DNA of 64,000 bases from OLB23 sp965230965 (lineage in GTDB: Bacteria; Patescibacteriota; Microgenomatia; UBA1406; HO2-37-13b). The first letter of the stretch is position 1. Every line of letters starts with the position of its first letter. Where the stretch lies: contig OZ246401.1 of assembly GCA_965230965.1 (NCBI GenBank), positions 868,001 to 932,000 of the forward strand. The letters run 5' to 3'. A program made the translations under genes and the position numbers. The notes under the pieces are model-generated. The model saw nothing but the letters and a program-made list of their open reading frames with translations. It had not been told where the DNA came from and ran no database searches. Positions 35,835-42,462 of this stretch are shown here, piece after piece.

Positions 35835-37078
35835 TATTTTTCAAGTAAAAATGAGGTTATTTTGTCCATCGGAACAGACTCTTGAGTATTTTTTTGCAGA
35901 TTCTTCACCTTTACAGCGTTATTTGCAACCTCATCAGGTCCGAGAATGCAAAGATACGTTATTCCCTTTTTGAGTGCAAATTTGATCTGTTTTTCAAGCT
36001 TTTGATCAGCATCTGGATAACAGGTGGCACTAATACCAGCCTTTCTTAAACGAGCAGTCAATTCTAGTGAATTTTGAGCTTGATCTGGGGAAAAAATGGT
36101 CACAAGAACACGGGATTCATTAAATTGAGGAATCTTTCCTAACTCTTCAGCTGCTTCTAATGTGCGATCAAACCCAAGTCCAAATCCAACCGCTGGTTTG
36201 TCAACGCCAACAAGTGAGTTAATGAGCTTGTCATAACGACCACCACCCCCAACAGAGCCTACCGTATATTCAGGAACCGTGCCTTCAAAAATAAGGCCAG
36301 TGTAGTAATCGAGGCCACGAGCTAGTGTAGGTTCAAACTCAAGCACACCATCAGGAATACCCAGCTTGGTAGCTGCATTCATAATTAATTGGAGATTGTC
36401 AGAAGGCTTTGAGTTCGAGAGTTGCTCAAGCATGTTTTTGCCCTTCTCATCAGATATGCCTTTTGAAGCGAGCTCTTTCAAAAGTTCATCTACAGATATT
36501 TTTTTAATCTTATCAATAGTTTGAATAATGGAAAGAACATTGTCATCTTCTGCTCCAGCGGCTTTAACAGTCTGAATAAGTTGTTGTCTGTCGTTGACCT
36601 GAATTTTGATAGAAGTGAGGCCAATTGCCTCATAAATTGCATAATACACAGCTAAAATTTCTGCATCAGCTATATATGATGTTGAGCCAATAATATCAGC
36701 GTCACATTGAAAAAATTCGCGATAACGACCTTTCTGTGGCTTGTCTGCACGCCATACAGGTTGAATTTGATAGCGTTTGTAAGGAAATATGAGTGTATTT
36801 TGATATTGAGATATAATTCGGGCAGTTGGAACAGTCTGATCATATCGCATTGCAACTTTTCTACCACCACGATCCTCAAACATATATATGAGCTTTTCAG
36901 CCTCATCTCCATACTTGCCCAAAAGAAGCGATGCATATTCAAGCACAGGTGTTTCAAGCGGTTCAAACCCAAAGGCACTAAAAACCCCTCTTATTTTTTC
37001 AATAAGCCACATGCGTTTTTGGGCATCATAGCCAATAAAATCGCGAAAACCCTTTAATGTCTGCATTTCTTGATTCAT
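35834..37078 (-). CDS. hisS: Histidyl-tRNA synthetase
   Basis: 414 residues, class IIa synthetase charging tRNA-His. Motif 1 region LKGFRDFIGYDAQKR, motif 2 RYREFFQCDADIIG, the histidine-specific LARGLDYYTGLIFE, and motif 3 GGGRYDKL with AVGFGLGFDRT are all present, followed by the anticodon-binding domain. ATG 37078 was chosen over GTG 37084 because an extended -10 ends exactly 6 nt before it. Operon with the short RF1. Confidence 0.95.
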   Translation of the reverse strand: MNQEMQTLKGFRDFIGYDAQKRMWLIEKIRGVFSAFGFEPLETPVLEYASLLLGKYGDEAEKLIYMFEDRGGRKVAMRYDQTVPTARIISQYQNTLIFPYKRYQIQPVWRADKPQKGRYREFFQCDADIIGSTSYIADAEILAVYYAIYEAIGLTSIKIQVNDRQQLIQTVKAAGAEDDNVLSIIQTIDKIKKISVDELLKELASKGISDEKGKNMLEQLSNSKPSDNLQLIMNAATKLGIPDGVLEFEPTLARGLDYYTGLIFEGTVPEYTVGSVGGGGRYDKLINSLVGVDKPAVGFGLGFDRTLEAAEELGKIPQFNESRVLVTIFSPDQAQNSLELTARLRKAGISATCYPDADQKLEKQIKFALKKGITYLCILGPDEVANNAVKVKNLQKNTQESVPMDKITSFLLEK

Positions 37079-37084
37079 GCTCAC

Positions 37085-37093
37085 ATTATATCA
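37085..37093 (-). promoter_or_regulatory. Extended -10 promoter of hisS
   Basis: TGATATAAT on the minus strand, 6 nt before ATG 37078: leaderless arrangement. Confidence 0.7.
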
Positions 37094-37107
37094 AAACGCT
37101 TATTATC

Positions 37108-37179
37108 AATCTAACTTAGAATATTGTTAGATTAATCCGACTAGTGAGCTGGCGGCATGCCCGAACTGCTGAGGATTAA
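37108..37179. other. Structured intergenic region between htrA and hisS
   Basis: Contains an 8-bp inverted repeat AATCTAAC / GTTAGATT (37108-37115, 37126-37133) and a second, TTAATCC / GGATTAA (37132-37138, 37173-37179), enclosing a short GGCATGCC palindrome. No T-tract follows either. May end the htrA transcript or lie upstream of the hisS promoter; no coding sequence seen. Confidence 0.4.
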
Positions 37180-37201
37180 GATAATAATATTCCAGGTAAG
37201 C

Positions 37202-38320
37202 TTATTCGAATGTATTAAGTGTAAGAGTTTTTTCAAGAACTTTTTCATCGCGCCAAAGTTTCACTTTAATCTGATCACCAACCTTCTTTTTTGCAATTAA
37301 TTTCTGTAGTGTCTCTTGGTCATTGCCACGTACTCTCTGTCCGTCAAAGTCTGTGACAATATCACCTTTTTGAATCTCAGCTTTCTGTGCGGGTGAGTTT
37401 TCCACAACTTCGACAATAAATGCACCTTCCGGAACATTATTCAGAATCGCTGTCTCTCGTGAAATCATTTGGTAGCGAACACCGATAAATGGTCGCAATA
37501 TCTTCCCTCCACCTTTTGTAAAGTTATCAACAAGTTCCTTCACCACATTAACAGGAATTGCAAAGCCAATATTTTGACTTTCTGAGGAAACGGCAGTATT
37601 GATGCCGATTACTTCACCCTGTGAATTCAACAAAGGACCCCCAGAATTACCAGGATTAATAGCAGCATCAGTCTGAATAACATTGTCAAGACGCTCTACA
37701 AAGCCCTCTAGTGGCGAGCCAGCAGTAATACCTCTGCCAAGTCCCGACACAATGCCCGTCGTTACCGTGTTGGTAAATTCCCCAAGTGGTGTGCCAATAG
37801 CAATGACAATCTGTCCGAGCTTAAGATTGCTTGAATCGCCCAAAGTTATTGCCTTAAGCTCTTTTTTGTCTATCCGCAGAATAGCAAGGTCATTGAGAGG
37901 ATCGCGCGAAATTTGAGTGACTTTATAGGTTTTATCCCCAGAAATAATTTTGTATTCAGCTGAAGTGTCCCCTACTACATGTTTATTGGTGACAACAAGA
38001 TCTTTATCAATGGCAAACCCGCTACCAATGTTTCGTTCAATTTTTTCTCCACTTCCTTGCTGTTGGCGGAATGATCCGAAGGGATCGAATGGATTGATTT
38101 GAATGGTGCTCGGCTGAACTTTAGAAATCGAAACAGTTACAACAGATGGTACTGCCTTGTCGATAGCTTGAATAATTGCAGATTCTTCAGTAAGTACTGT
38201 CACCTTTCTTTCTCCGTTTTGAAGCGAAACCAAAGAAGTATTTGGCAATTTTATATAGCCTTTATCATATGCCCATAACACTGTTACTGCTAAAAAAAGC
38301 AGTACAAGTATTTTTCTCAT
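37202..38320 (-). CDS. HtrA/DegP-family serine protease (S1C) with PDZ domain
   Basis: 372 residues. An N-terminal membrane anchor/signal (~3-18) is followed by the trypsin-like domain with catalytic His114 (TNKHVVG), Asp144 (LNDLAIL) and Ser226 (NPGNSGGPL). A PDZ domain spans ~275-365 (PAQKAEIQKGDIVTDFDGQ). Acts outside the membrane in protein quality control. Its start overlaps the stop of the S41 protease by 4 nt, so two extracytoplasmic proteases are co-expressed. Confidence 0.93.
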   Translation of the reverse strand: MRKILVLLFLAVTVLWAYDKGYIKLPNTSLVSLQNGERKVTVLTEESAIIQAIDKAVPSVVTVSISKVQPSTIQINPFDPFGSFRQQQGSGEKIERNIGSGFAIDKDLVVTNKHVVGDTSAEYKIISGDKTYKVTQISRDPLNDLAILRIDKKELKAITLGDSSNLKLGQIVIAIGTPLGEFTNTVTTGIVSGLGRGITAGSPLEGFVERLDNVIQTDAAINPGNSGGPLLNSQGEVIGINTAVSSESQNIGFAIPVNVVKELVDNFTKGGGKILRPFIGVRYQMISRETAILNNVPEGAFIVEVVENSPAQKAEIQKGDIVTDFDGQRVRGNDQETLQKLIAKKKVGDQIKVKLWRDEKVLEKTLTLNTFE

Positions 38321-39576
38321 AGGTAATATCCTGAATAGGGATTATTAGAAACTTTACTTTTTAAAATTTCTATTGCTTTATCTAGTTGCGCATCATCCTC
38401 TCTTTTCATTGTATTCCCTTCTTTGATTTCTAATTTCACTTCAACATCGGGTTTTATGCCTGTTTCTTGAATCCAACTTCCTCCTGGAAGAATCCATTTT
38501 GATATGGTGACATGTAAGCCAGCGTTGTCACCGAGATCGAGTGCTTGTTGCACCGTTCCTTTTCCGAACGAATTTTCTCCAACAATGGTTGCTTTCTTAT
38601 GGTCACGCAAGGCTCCTGCGACAATTTCTGAGGCCGAAGCCGAGCCTTTATTGAGCAAGACTACCACATGCATATCTTGCAGTTTTCCTTCTCTCTTTGC
38701 ATAGTATTTTTCTGGTTCTTTATCAGCATATTCCTGTTTGACAACCAAATCGCGTGAGGTAAGAAACTCTGATGCTACATGAATTGCTCCATCAAGATAG
38801 CCACCCGGATTTCCACGCATATCAAGTACAATGCCACTTAGCTTTCCTTGATTCTTTCTCGCAAGGAGTTCTTCAACGGTCTTGTCCCAGAGATCATTGG
38901 TTGGCTCGCCAAATCGAGAGAGCTCAATAATAGCAACATTGCCTTCATATTTAGTTTCAACGAATGGAATATTAATTTCATCACGGACAACGGTTACATC
39001 AACGTCTTTATCATTTCTTCGCATTGTTAGGATAACTTTTTCTCCTTTTGGACCGCGGATCTTTGCAACTGCCTGTTGTAGGGTCCAATTCGTTGTTGAC
39101 TCATGATTAACCTTGACTACTACATCGCCCGGTTTAACACCTGCCTTTTCTGCGGGCGAATTCTTTAGTGGCGTAACAACTACAATTTGATTATCATTCA
39201 TTCCCAATTCGGCACCAATGCCAAAAAATATGCCTTTTAAGTCATCTTTGCTTTGTTGATTCTCTTCGGGAGTCAAAAAGAAGGTGTAATTATCATTTAC
39301 CGATGCCACCATTCCTTTTATAGCACCGTAATACATCTTCTTTGGGTCAAGTTTTGTCTTATCGACATAGTATTCTCCTAATGTATCCCATGTTTCCCAG
39401 AATAATGAGAAGTCCAGATTTGCGGTATTCCCTTTTTCAAGATTTGTGATCTTTAAATTTTTGGAAGAAATAGAGCCACCGCGTGTTCGCGATTCACCAA
39501 TTTTAATACCAGCTAAAAGAATGATCATGCCAGTGCAGACAAGAAGAATATTATGTGTAGCTTTGCTCAATTTCAT
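38317..39576 (-). CDS. Carboxy-terminal processing protease (S41, CtpA-like)
   Basis: 419 residues. An N-terminal anchor (ILLVCTGMIILLAGIKIG), then the tail-protease domain with an inserted PDZ (VTPLKNSPAEKAGVKPGDVVV). The Ser/Lys dyad lies in NKGSASASEIVAGAL and ENSFGKGTVQQAL near residues 310-338. Cleaves C-terminal tails of extracytoplasmic proteins. First gene of a two-protease operon with the HtrA homologue. Confidence 0.93.
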   Translation of the reverse strand: MKLSKATHNILLVCTGMIILLAGIKIGESRTRGGSISSKNLKITNLEKGNTANLDFSLFWETWDTLGEYYVDKTKLDPKKMYYGAIKGMVASVNDNYTFFLTPEENQQSKDDLKGIFFGIGAELGMNDNQIVVVTPLKNSPAEKAGVKPGDVVVKVNHESTTNWTLQQAVAKIRGPKGEKVILTMRRNDKDVDVTVVRDEINIPFVETKYEGNVAIIELSRFGEPTNDLWDKTVEELLARKNQGKLSGIVLDMRGNPGGYLDGAIHVASEFLTSRDLVVKQEYADKEPEKYYAKREGKLQDMHVVVLLNKGSASASEIVAGALRDHKKATIVGENSFGKGTVQQALDLGDNAGLHVTISKWILPGGSWIQETGIKPDVEVKLEIKEGNTMKREDDAQLDKAIEILKSKVSNNPYSGYYL

Positions 39577-39603
39577 ACAGTATCTGCCATTATAGCATTA
39601 ATT

Positions 39604-40326
39604 TTAGTAGACAACAGCAGTCAAACTTGAGGCAGAAAAGACACAATATTTCTTTTTTGTGTGTAGCAATTCTTCAAAGTCTTTTTTCTTTGCGAGCGTT
39701 GCACAAGGGACATCTGAATTTGGAAAGGCTTTAGTTGAAATACAGCCACCAGCATCAAGCGCATCTAATTTTGAGATGATATGTACCTGGGGGTTCTCTA
39801 AAAGTATTGCTTTCTCCATAACGTCGTCAGATCCAAAAGTGAAAAAGTTTTTTTCATCAAGTTGCGTAAGCTCTCCTCCTCCATCCATGTTTGCCCATGA
39901 AAGTGGGTATTCATGTCCATCTTTAAAATGCACGTCGAAGGTTTTTTTATCTGTATCAATTGCATGGATTGTTCCTTCGAACCATGATTTTTTTGTCTGA
40001 TCGGTTGCCTTCGAACCAAAGCGTACAATTAGATTGCCGGTTTCAAGTTCAATACGATCGACGACTCCTTCAATATCGCTTTGTACCTGTTTCTTTCCGA
40101 TCAGCGCTTTTTTTTCAGCTAAAATAGTTCCCGGGCTCACTTGTTGACCAACAACAACCGCAATGCTATTGAATACCGCATCGGGCTTTACTGACAGAGT
40201 CATGGCGATATCATAAATTTTTGTTTCTGATGAATGAAATTGAATGAGGGGATCACCGAGTTTTACTGATGTGCCTTTTTCAGGAATCAGTGTTCCCTGT
40301 GGAGGTATCGCAAAGGTAAGTTGCAT
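39604..40326 (-). CDS. Protein with a barrel-sandwich-like N-terminal region, unknown function
   Basis: 240 residues, cytoplasmic (no signal or helices). The N-terminal ~100 residues, with GTLIPEKGTSVKLGDPLIQF and VSPGTILAEKKALIGKKQ, resemble biotinyl/lipoyl or RpoC-insert-like barrel-sandwich folds, but no lipoyl lysine motif is evident. Residues ~110-160 (FEGTIHAIDTDKKTFDVHFKDG) look Tudor/KOW-like. The C-terminal part is unrecognised. TATAAT ends 7 nt before the ATG. I do not recognise the family. Confidence 0.6.
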   Translation of the reverse strand: MQLTFAIPPQGTLIPEKGTSVKLGDPLIQFHSSETKIYDIAMTLSVKPDAVFNSIAVVVGQQVSPGTILAEKKALIGKKQVQSDIEGVVDRIELETGNLIVRFGSKATDQTKKSWFEGTIHAIDTDKKTFDVHFKDGHEYPLSWANMDGGGELTQLDEKNFFTFGSDDVMEKAILLENPQVHIISKLDALDAGGCISTKAFPNSDVPCATLAKKKDFEELLHTKKKYCVFSASSLTAVVY

Positions 40327-40328
40327 AT

Positions 40329-40347
40329 GAATGATTATATATCATTC
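40329..40347. promoter_or_regulatory. Inverted repeat over the -10 element of the 39604-40326 gene
   Basis: GAATGA / TCATTC arms with 7 nt between them, centred on TATAAT (40334-40339, minus strand; 7 nt before ATG 40326). It could be an operator, or simply a weak hairpin behind rpsR, which ends at 40353. Confidence 0.4.
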
Positions 40348-40352
40348 ACGGA

Positions 40353-40586
40353 TTATTCTGTATCTTCGTCAGAAGTTGAGAGTTTCTCCTTTTGGTAAGA
40401 AGTATATGGGAGCAAGCCTAAGTATCGTGCATATTTTATTTGCTCGGCAAGCTTTCTTTGATTTTTTGCTGTTAAGCCACTTTTTTCTGTTGAAACAATT
40501 TTTCCTCGTGAGGTAAGAAATTTTTTCAGCGTATCAACATCTTTGTATGATGGTTCCGTGTTATATGTTTTGAAATAATCTTTCAT
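40353..40586 (-). CDS. rpsR: Ribosomal protein bS18
   Basis: 77 residues. YKDVDTLKKFLTSRGKIV, then SGLTAKNQRKLAEQIKYARYLGLLPYT is the bS18 core that packs beside bS6 on the 30S platform. A short acidic tail follows. It is last in the classic rpsF-ssb-rpsR operon, 11 nt after ssb. Confidence 0.95.
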   Translation of the reverse strand: MKDYFKTYNTEPSYKDVDTLKKFLTSRGKIVSTEKSGLTAKNQRKLAEQIKYARYLGLLPYTSYQKEKLSTSDEDTE

Positions 40587-40597
40587 AGGTTGTTATT

Positions 40598-41074
40598 TTA
40601 GAATGGAATGTCATCTGGGTCAACTTTTTCATCGTGTGGTGCATCTTCCATATCGGAAACAGGCTCATTCTCATGCTGTGGTGCCGCCATATCTGCTTCT
40701 TCATGTGGTTCAGCCATTTCGCCATCCGTTCCTTTTCTACGGTCGTCGAAGAGAACAAAATCATCCATAATAATTTCTGTAATTTGCTTTTGCTGACCGT
40801 CTTTGCCCTCAAAACTTCTGTACGTAATTCTGCCTTCAAGATATAGTTTTCTACCTTTTGCGAGAAGATTTGCTGCTAATTCAGCAAGTTTCTGCCATGC
40901 GACGATTCTGTGAAACTGGACATCTTCTTTTGTATCGCCTGTTTTTGTGGTCCAGCTGCGATTTGTTGCAACGCCAAAACTGCAGACTGCTGTGCCTTGT
41001 GGTGTGTACTTCAATTCTGGATCGCGTGTTAAATTACCGATAAGTACTACGCGATTAAGTGATCGTGATGCCAT
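40598..41074 (-). CDS. ssb: Single-stranded DNA-binding protein
   Basis: 158 residues. The OB fold covers ~1-105 (SLNRVVLIGNLTRDPELKY, FHRIVAWQKLAELAANLL, KLYLEGRITYRSF). An acidic, disordered linker leads to the C-terminal tip DPDDIPF, the usual docking peptide for repair and replication partners. Between rpsF and rpsR, one base after rpsF. Confidence 0.95.
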   Translation of the reverse strand: MASRSLNRVVLIGNLTRDPELKYTPQGTAVCSFGVATNRSWTTKTGDTKEDVQFHRIVAWQKLAELAANLLAKGRKLYLEGRITYRSFEGKDGQQKQITEIIMDDFVLFDDRRKGTDGEMAEPHEEADMAAPQHENEPVSDMEDAPHDEKVDPDDIPF

Positions 41075-41075
41075 G

Positions 41076-41348
41076 TTAACTTTTTTTCTTCATAAGAAGA
41101 TAACGAATAATGCCTTCTTCGAGATTTAATTTAGCCTTGAGTGCTTTGATTTCTGCTCCCATCATATTGACGGTCCAGACATGATAAAAGCCTTCAGAAA
41201 GACCCTTCATTTTGTAGGTGAAGTTTTTCTTTCCCCAGTCTTCTTTTGCTTCGACGGCGCCTTTGAAGTTTTTAAAAAGATCTTCAGCGGTCTCAAGAAT
41301 TTTTTTACTTCCGTCTTTAGTAATAAAAACAAACTCGTATGCGTTCAT
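41076..41348 (-). CDS. rpsF: Ribosomal protein bS6
   Basis: 90 residues from ATG 41348 (MNAYEFVFITKDG); the longer in-frame reading runs back through the promoter and is rejected. The ferredoxin-like core includes KNFTYKMKGLSEGFYHVWTV and the C-terminal IIRYLLMKKKS. It binds bS18 in the 30S platform. An extended -10 (TGATACAAT) ends 10 nt before the ATG. Head of rpsF-ssb-rpsR. Confidence 0.93.
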   Translation of the reverse strand: MNAYEFVFITKDGSKKILETAEDLFKNFKGAVEAKEDWGKKNFTYKMKGLSEGFYHVWTVNMMGAEIKALKAKLNLEEGIIRYLLMKKKS

Positions 41349-41358
41349 AAGTTTTCCC

Positions 41359-41367
41359 ATTGTATCA
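41359..41367 (-). promoter_or_regulatory. Extended -10 promoter of rpsF-ssb-rpsR
   Basis: TGATACAAT on the minus strand, 10 nt before ATG 41348; divergent with the extended -10 at 41394-41402. Confidence 0.65.
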
Positions 41368-41393
41368 AACCAGCACGGAAAATCAAGCGGTTT

Positions 41394-41402
41394 TGCTATA
41401 AT
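41394..41402 (+). promoter_or_regulatory. Extended -10 promoter of first zinc microprotein gene
   Basis: TGCTATAAT; inferred start near 41409, leader ~46 nt containing a 7-bp hairpin at 41415-41434. Confidence 0.65.
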
Positions 41403-41414
41403 ACAATCGCACGA

Positions 41415-41434
41415 TAGCTGGTGAATGCCGGCTA
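41415..41434 (+). promoter_or_regulatory. 5' leader hairpin with TGAATG loop
   Basis: TAGCTGG / CCGGCTA stem (one G-U pair) closing the hexaloop TGAATG, starting about 6 nt from the inferred mRNA 5' end. The same loop appears at 41838-41857. Confidence 0.55.
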
Positions 41435-41454
41435 CGAGTTTCATGGAGTAAATC

Positions 41455-41673
41455 GTGAAGAAGTGTCAGTTTTGCTCAACGCGTACCAAGAAAGAATGCG
41501 TTCAATGCAATAGGCCGACATGTGGCAAGCACTTGAAGAAATGGCTCTGCGAGCTTTGTCGGATTGATGTAGAGGCTTGGGAGAACGAAACTGTGCTTGG
41601 TACACCTCTCAGTCTTGAAGTGCTCGAGGAACGGGTGCTTGCATTTGAAGATGCTGAAGACGAAGACGATTAG
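41455..41673 (+). CDS. Small Cys-rich zinc-finger-like protein
   Basis: 72 residues from GTG 41455, with GGAG 6 nt upstream. The N-terminal half has eight cysteines in a cross-brace-like pattern: CQFC, CVQC, CGKH and CELC, reminiscent of B-box/AN1-type zinc fingers. The C-terminal half is acidic and helical (LEVLEERVLAFEDAEDEDD). The ~91-nt repeated RNA-like element begins 12 nt after its stop. Two further Cys-rich microproteins follow in their own unit. No function is recognised; it may bind nucleic acid or protein. Confidence 0.72.
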   Translation: MKKCQFCSTRTKKECVQCNRPTCGKHLKKWLCELCRIDVEAWENETVLGTPLSLEVLEERVLAFEDAEDEDD

Positions 41674-41685
41674 CTCGTGAAACTT

Positions 41686-41777
41686 AATCCGAGTGGCTGC
41701 GGTACAAAATGTTTTGGATGCGCCTTTTTTAGCAAGGTGTTTTGCCGAACCAGTAGGGACCACAGCCACTCCCTACT
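41686..41777 (+). ncRNA. Duplicated structured 3' element, copy 1
   Basis: Two conserved blocks (41686-41730 and 41746-41777) flank a 15-nt variable loop. Possible helices: GAGTGGCTG (41691-) with CAGCCACTC (-41771), 12 of 13 pairs; CGCC with GGTG across the variable loop; and AGTAGGGA with TCCCTACT (41752-41759/41770-41777), whose loop CCACAGCCAC is part of the first helix, giving a pseudoknot or two competing folds. It follows the stop of the zinc protein gene by 12 nt, then a T-rich stretch. Role as terminator, 3' UTR element or small RNA is open. Confidence 0.6.
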
Positions 41778-41820
41778 ACTTCTATTTTATTCTTCTAAAA
41801 AAGCTTTGCAACAACTCTTT

Positions 41821-41829
41821 TGCTATAAT
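41821..41829 (+). promoter_or_regulatory. Extended -10 promoter of second zinc microprotein unit
   Basis: TGCTATAAT, same nonamer as at 41394-41402; inferred start near 41836. Confidence 0.65.
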
Positions 41830-41835
41830 ATGTCC

Positions 41836-41949
41836 CATCATGGCTGAATGGTCATGAGCAGGATTGTAGCGCGTTGACAGGAAAACCACTAACCCGGAGA
41901 GAGCGGGTACCCTCTCACACTTGACGCATCTAGACTAAGGATCAAGATC
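41836..41949 (+). promoter_or_regulatory. Structured 114-nt leader, possible cis-regulatory RNA
   Basis: Holds a 7-bp hairpin with TGAATG loop (41838-41857) and a segment around 41896-41921 where CCCG / CGGG can pair while GAGAG in their loop can pair with CTCTC downstream, an H-type pseudoknot arrangement. An SD-like AAGGA (41937-41941) precedes GTG 41950. It matches no riboswitch class I know. Confidence 0.4.
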
Positions 41950-42123
41950 GTGTCTCAGCAGAATATGACAACGGCACAGTGCAGCGATTGCGGCGCGACG
42001 ATCGAGCAGGTTGCTGATGGAGATTGGATCGTTGGACTGTGCCCGAACTGTGATCGGGACAGGTACAACAATCTGATCAACCGCAAGAACGAGGCTGAAC
42101 ATGTTTCGGTGAGTCATTCCTGA
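41950..42123 (+). CDS. Zinc-ribbon microprotein, 57 residues
   Basis: Starts at GTG 41950 after AAGGA and ends at TGA 42121. Two knuckles, CSDCG and CPNCD, 18 residues apart, form a rubredoxin-like zinc ribbon; the C-terminal third is a polar helix (RDRYNNLINRKNEAEHV). G/C-ending codons contrast with the neighbours. It shares a transcript with the next Cys-rich gene (37-nt gap). Function unknown. Confidence 0.65.
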   Translation: MSQQNMTTAQCSDCGATIEQVADGDWIVGLCPNCDRDRYNNLINRKNEAEHVSVSHS

Positions 42124-42160
42124 TCCCACAGTCGGTCGAACCTAGACCAAGGAATCTGCG

Positions 42161-42358
42161 ATGGCCAATCTGACATGTTCTGGCAACGACTATCGCTGCA
42201 ACAGACGACCAACCTTTAAGTGCGACAATTGCGGCAAACCCCTCTGTACGAGACATCGGCTCCAGGGGGACAGTTACTGTCGAGATGTGTGTCACGATTG
42301 TCTCACGAAGATGGTTGAGGCGAAAACTCGCAGTGGTCAGATAGGTCCACCCTACTGA
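42161..42358 (+). CDS. Small Cys/His-rich zinc-finger-like protein
   Basis: 65 residues, ATG 42161 with AAGGA about 7 nt upstream. The pattern CSGNDYRC, CDNCG, CTRH and CRDVCHDC resembles the first zinc protein at 41455-41673, suggesting they are distant paralogues. GC-rich codon use. The second copy of the structured element begins 9 nt after its TGA. Function not recognised. Confidence 0.68.
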   Translation: MANLTCSGNDYRCNRRPTFKCDNCGKPLCTRHRLQGDSYCRDVCHDCLTKMVEAKTRSGQIGPPY

Positions 42359-42367
42359 CCAGGTTAC

Positions 42368-42458
42368 AATCCGAGTGGCTGCGGTACAAAATGTTTTGGA
42401 TGCGCCTTTTTTGCTTGGCGTTTATTCGAACCAGTAGGGACCACAGCCACTCCCTACT
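42368..42458 (+). ncRNA. Duplicated structured 3' element, copy 2
   Basis: Block 1 (42368-42412, 45 nt) and block 2 (42427-42458, 32 nt) are identical by eye to copy 1 at 41686-41777; the 14-nt middle differs. CGCC pairs here with GGCG where copy 1 has GGTG, so the helix is kept while the loop changes. It starts 9 nt after the stop of the third zinc protein gene and reaches to 5 nt from the convergent cysS stop. Confidence 0.6.
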
Positions 42459-42462
42459 GCTT

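Noticed and set aside
41076..41444. 122-residue version of bS6
   Set aside because: The extra N-terminus runs through the extended -10 and bears no resemblance to bS6; ATG 41348 matches the family start.
41686..42458. Integron attC sites / gene cassettes
   Set aside because: The repeats can fold, but the conserved attC ends (RYYYAAC / GTTRRRY) are not seen, each unit has its own promoter, and no integrase is in the window.
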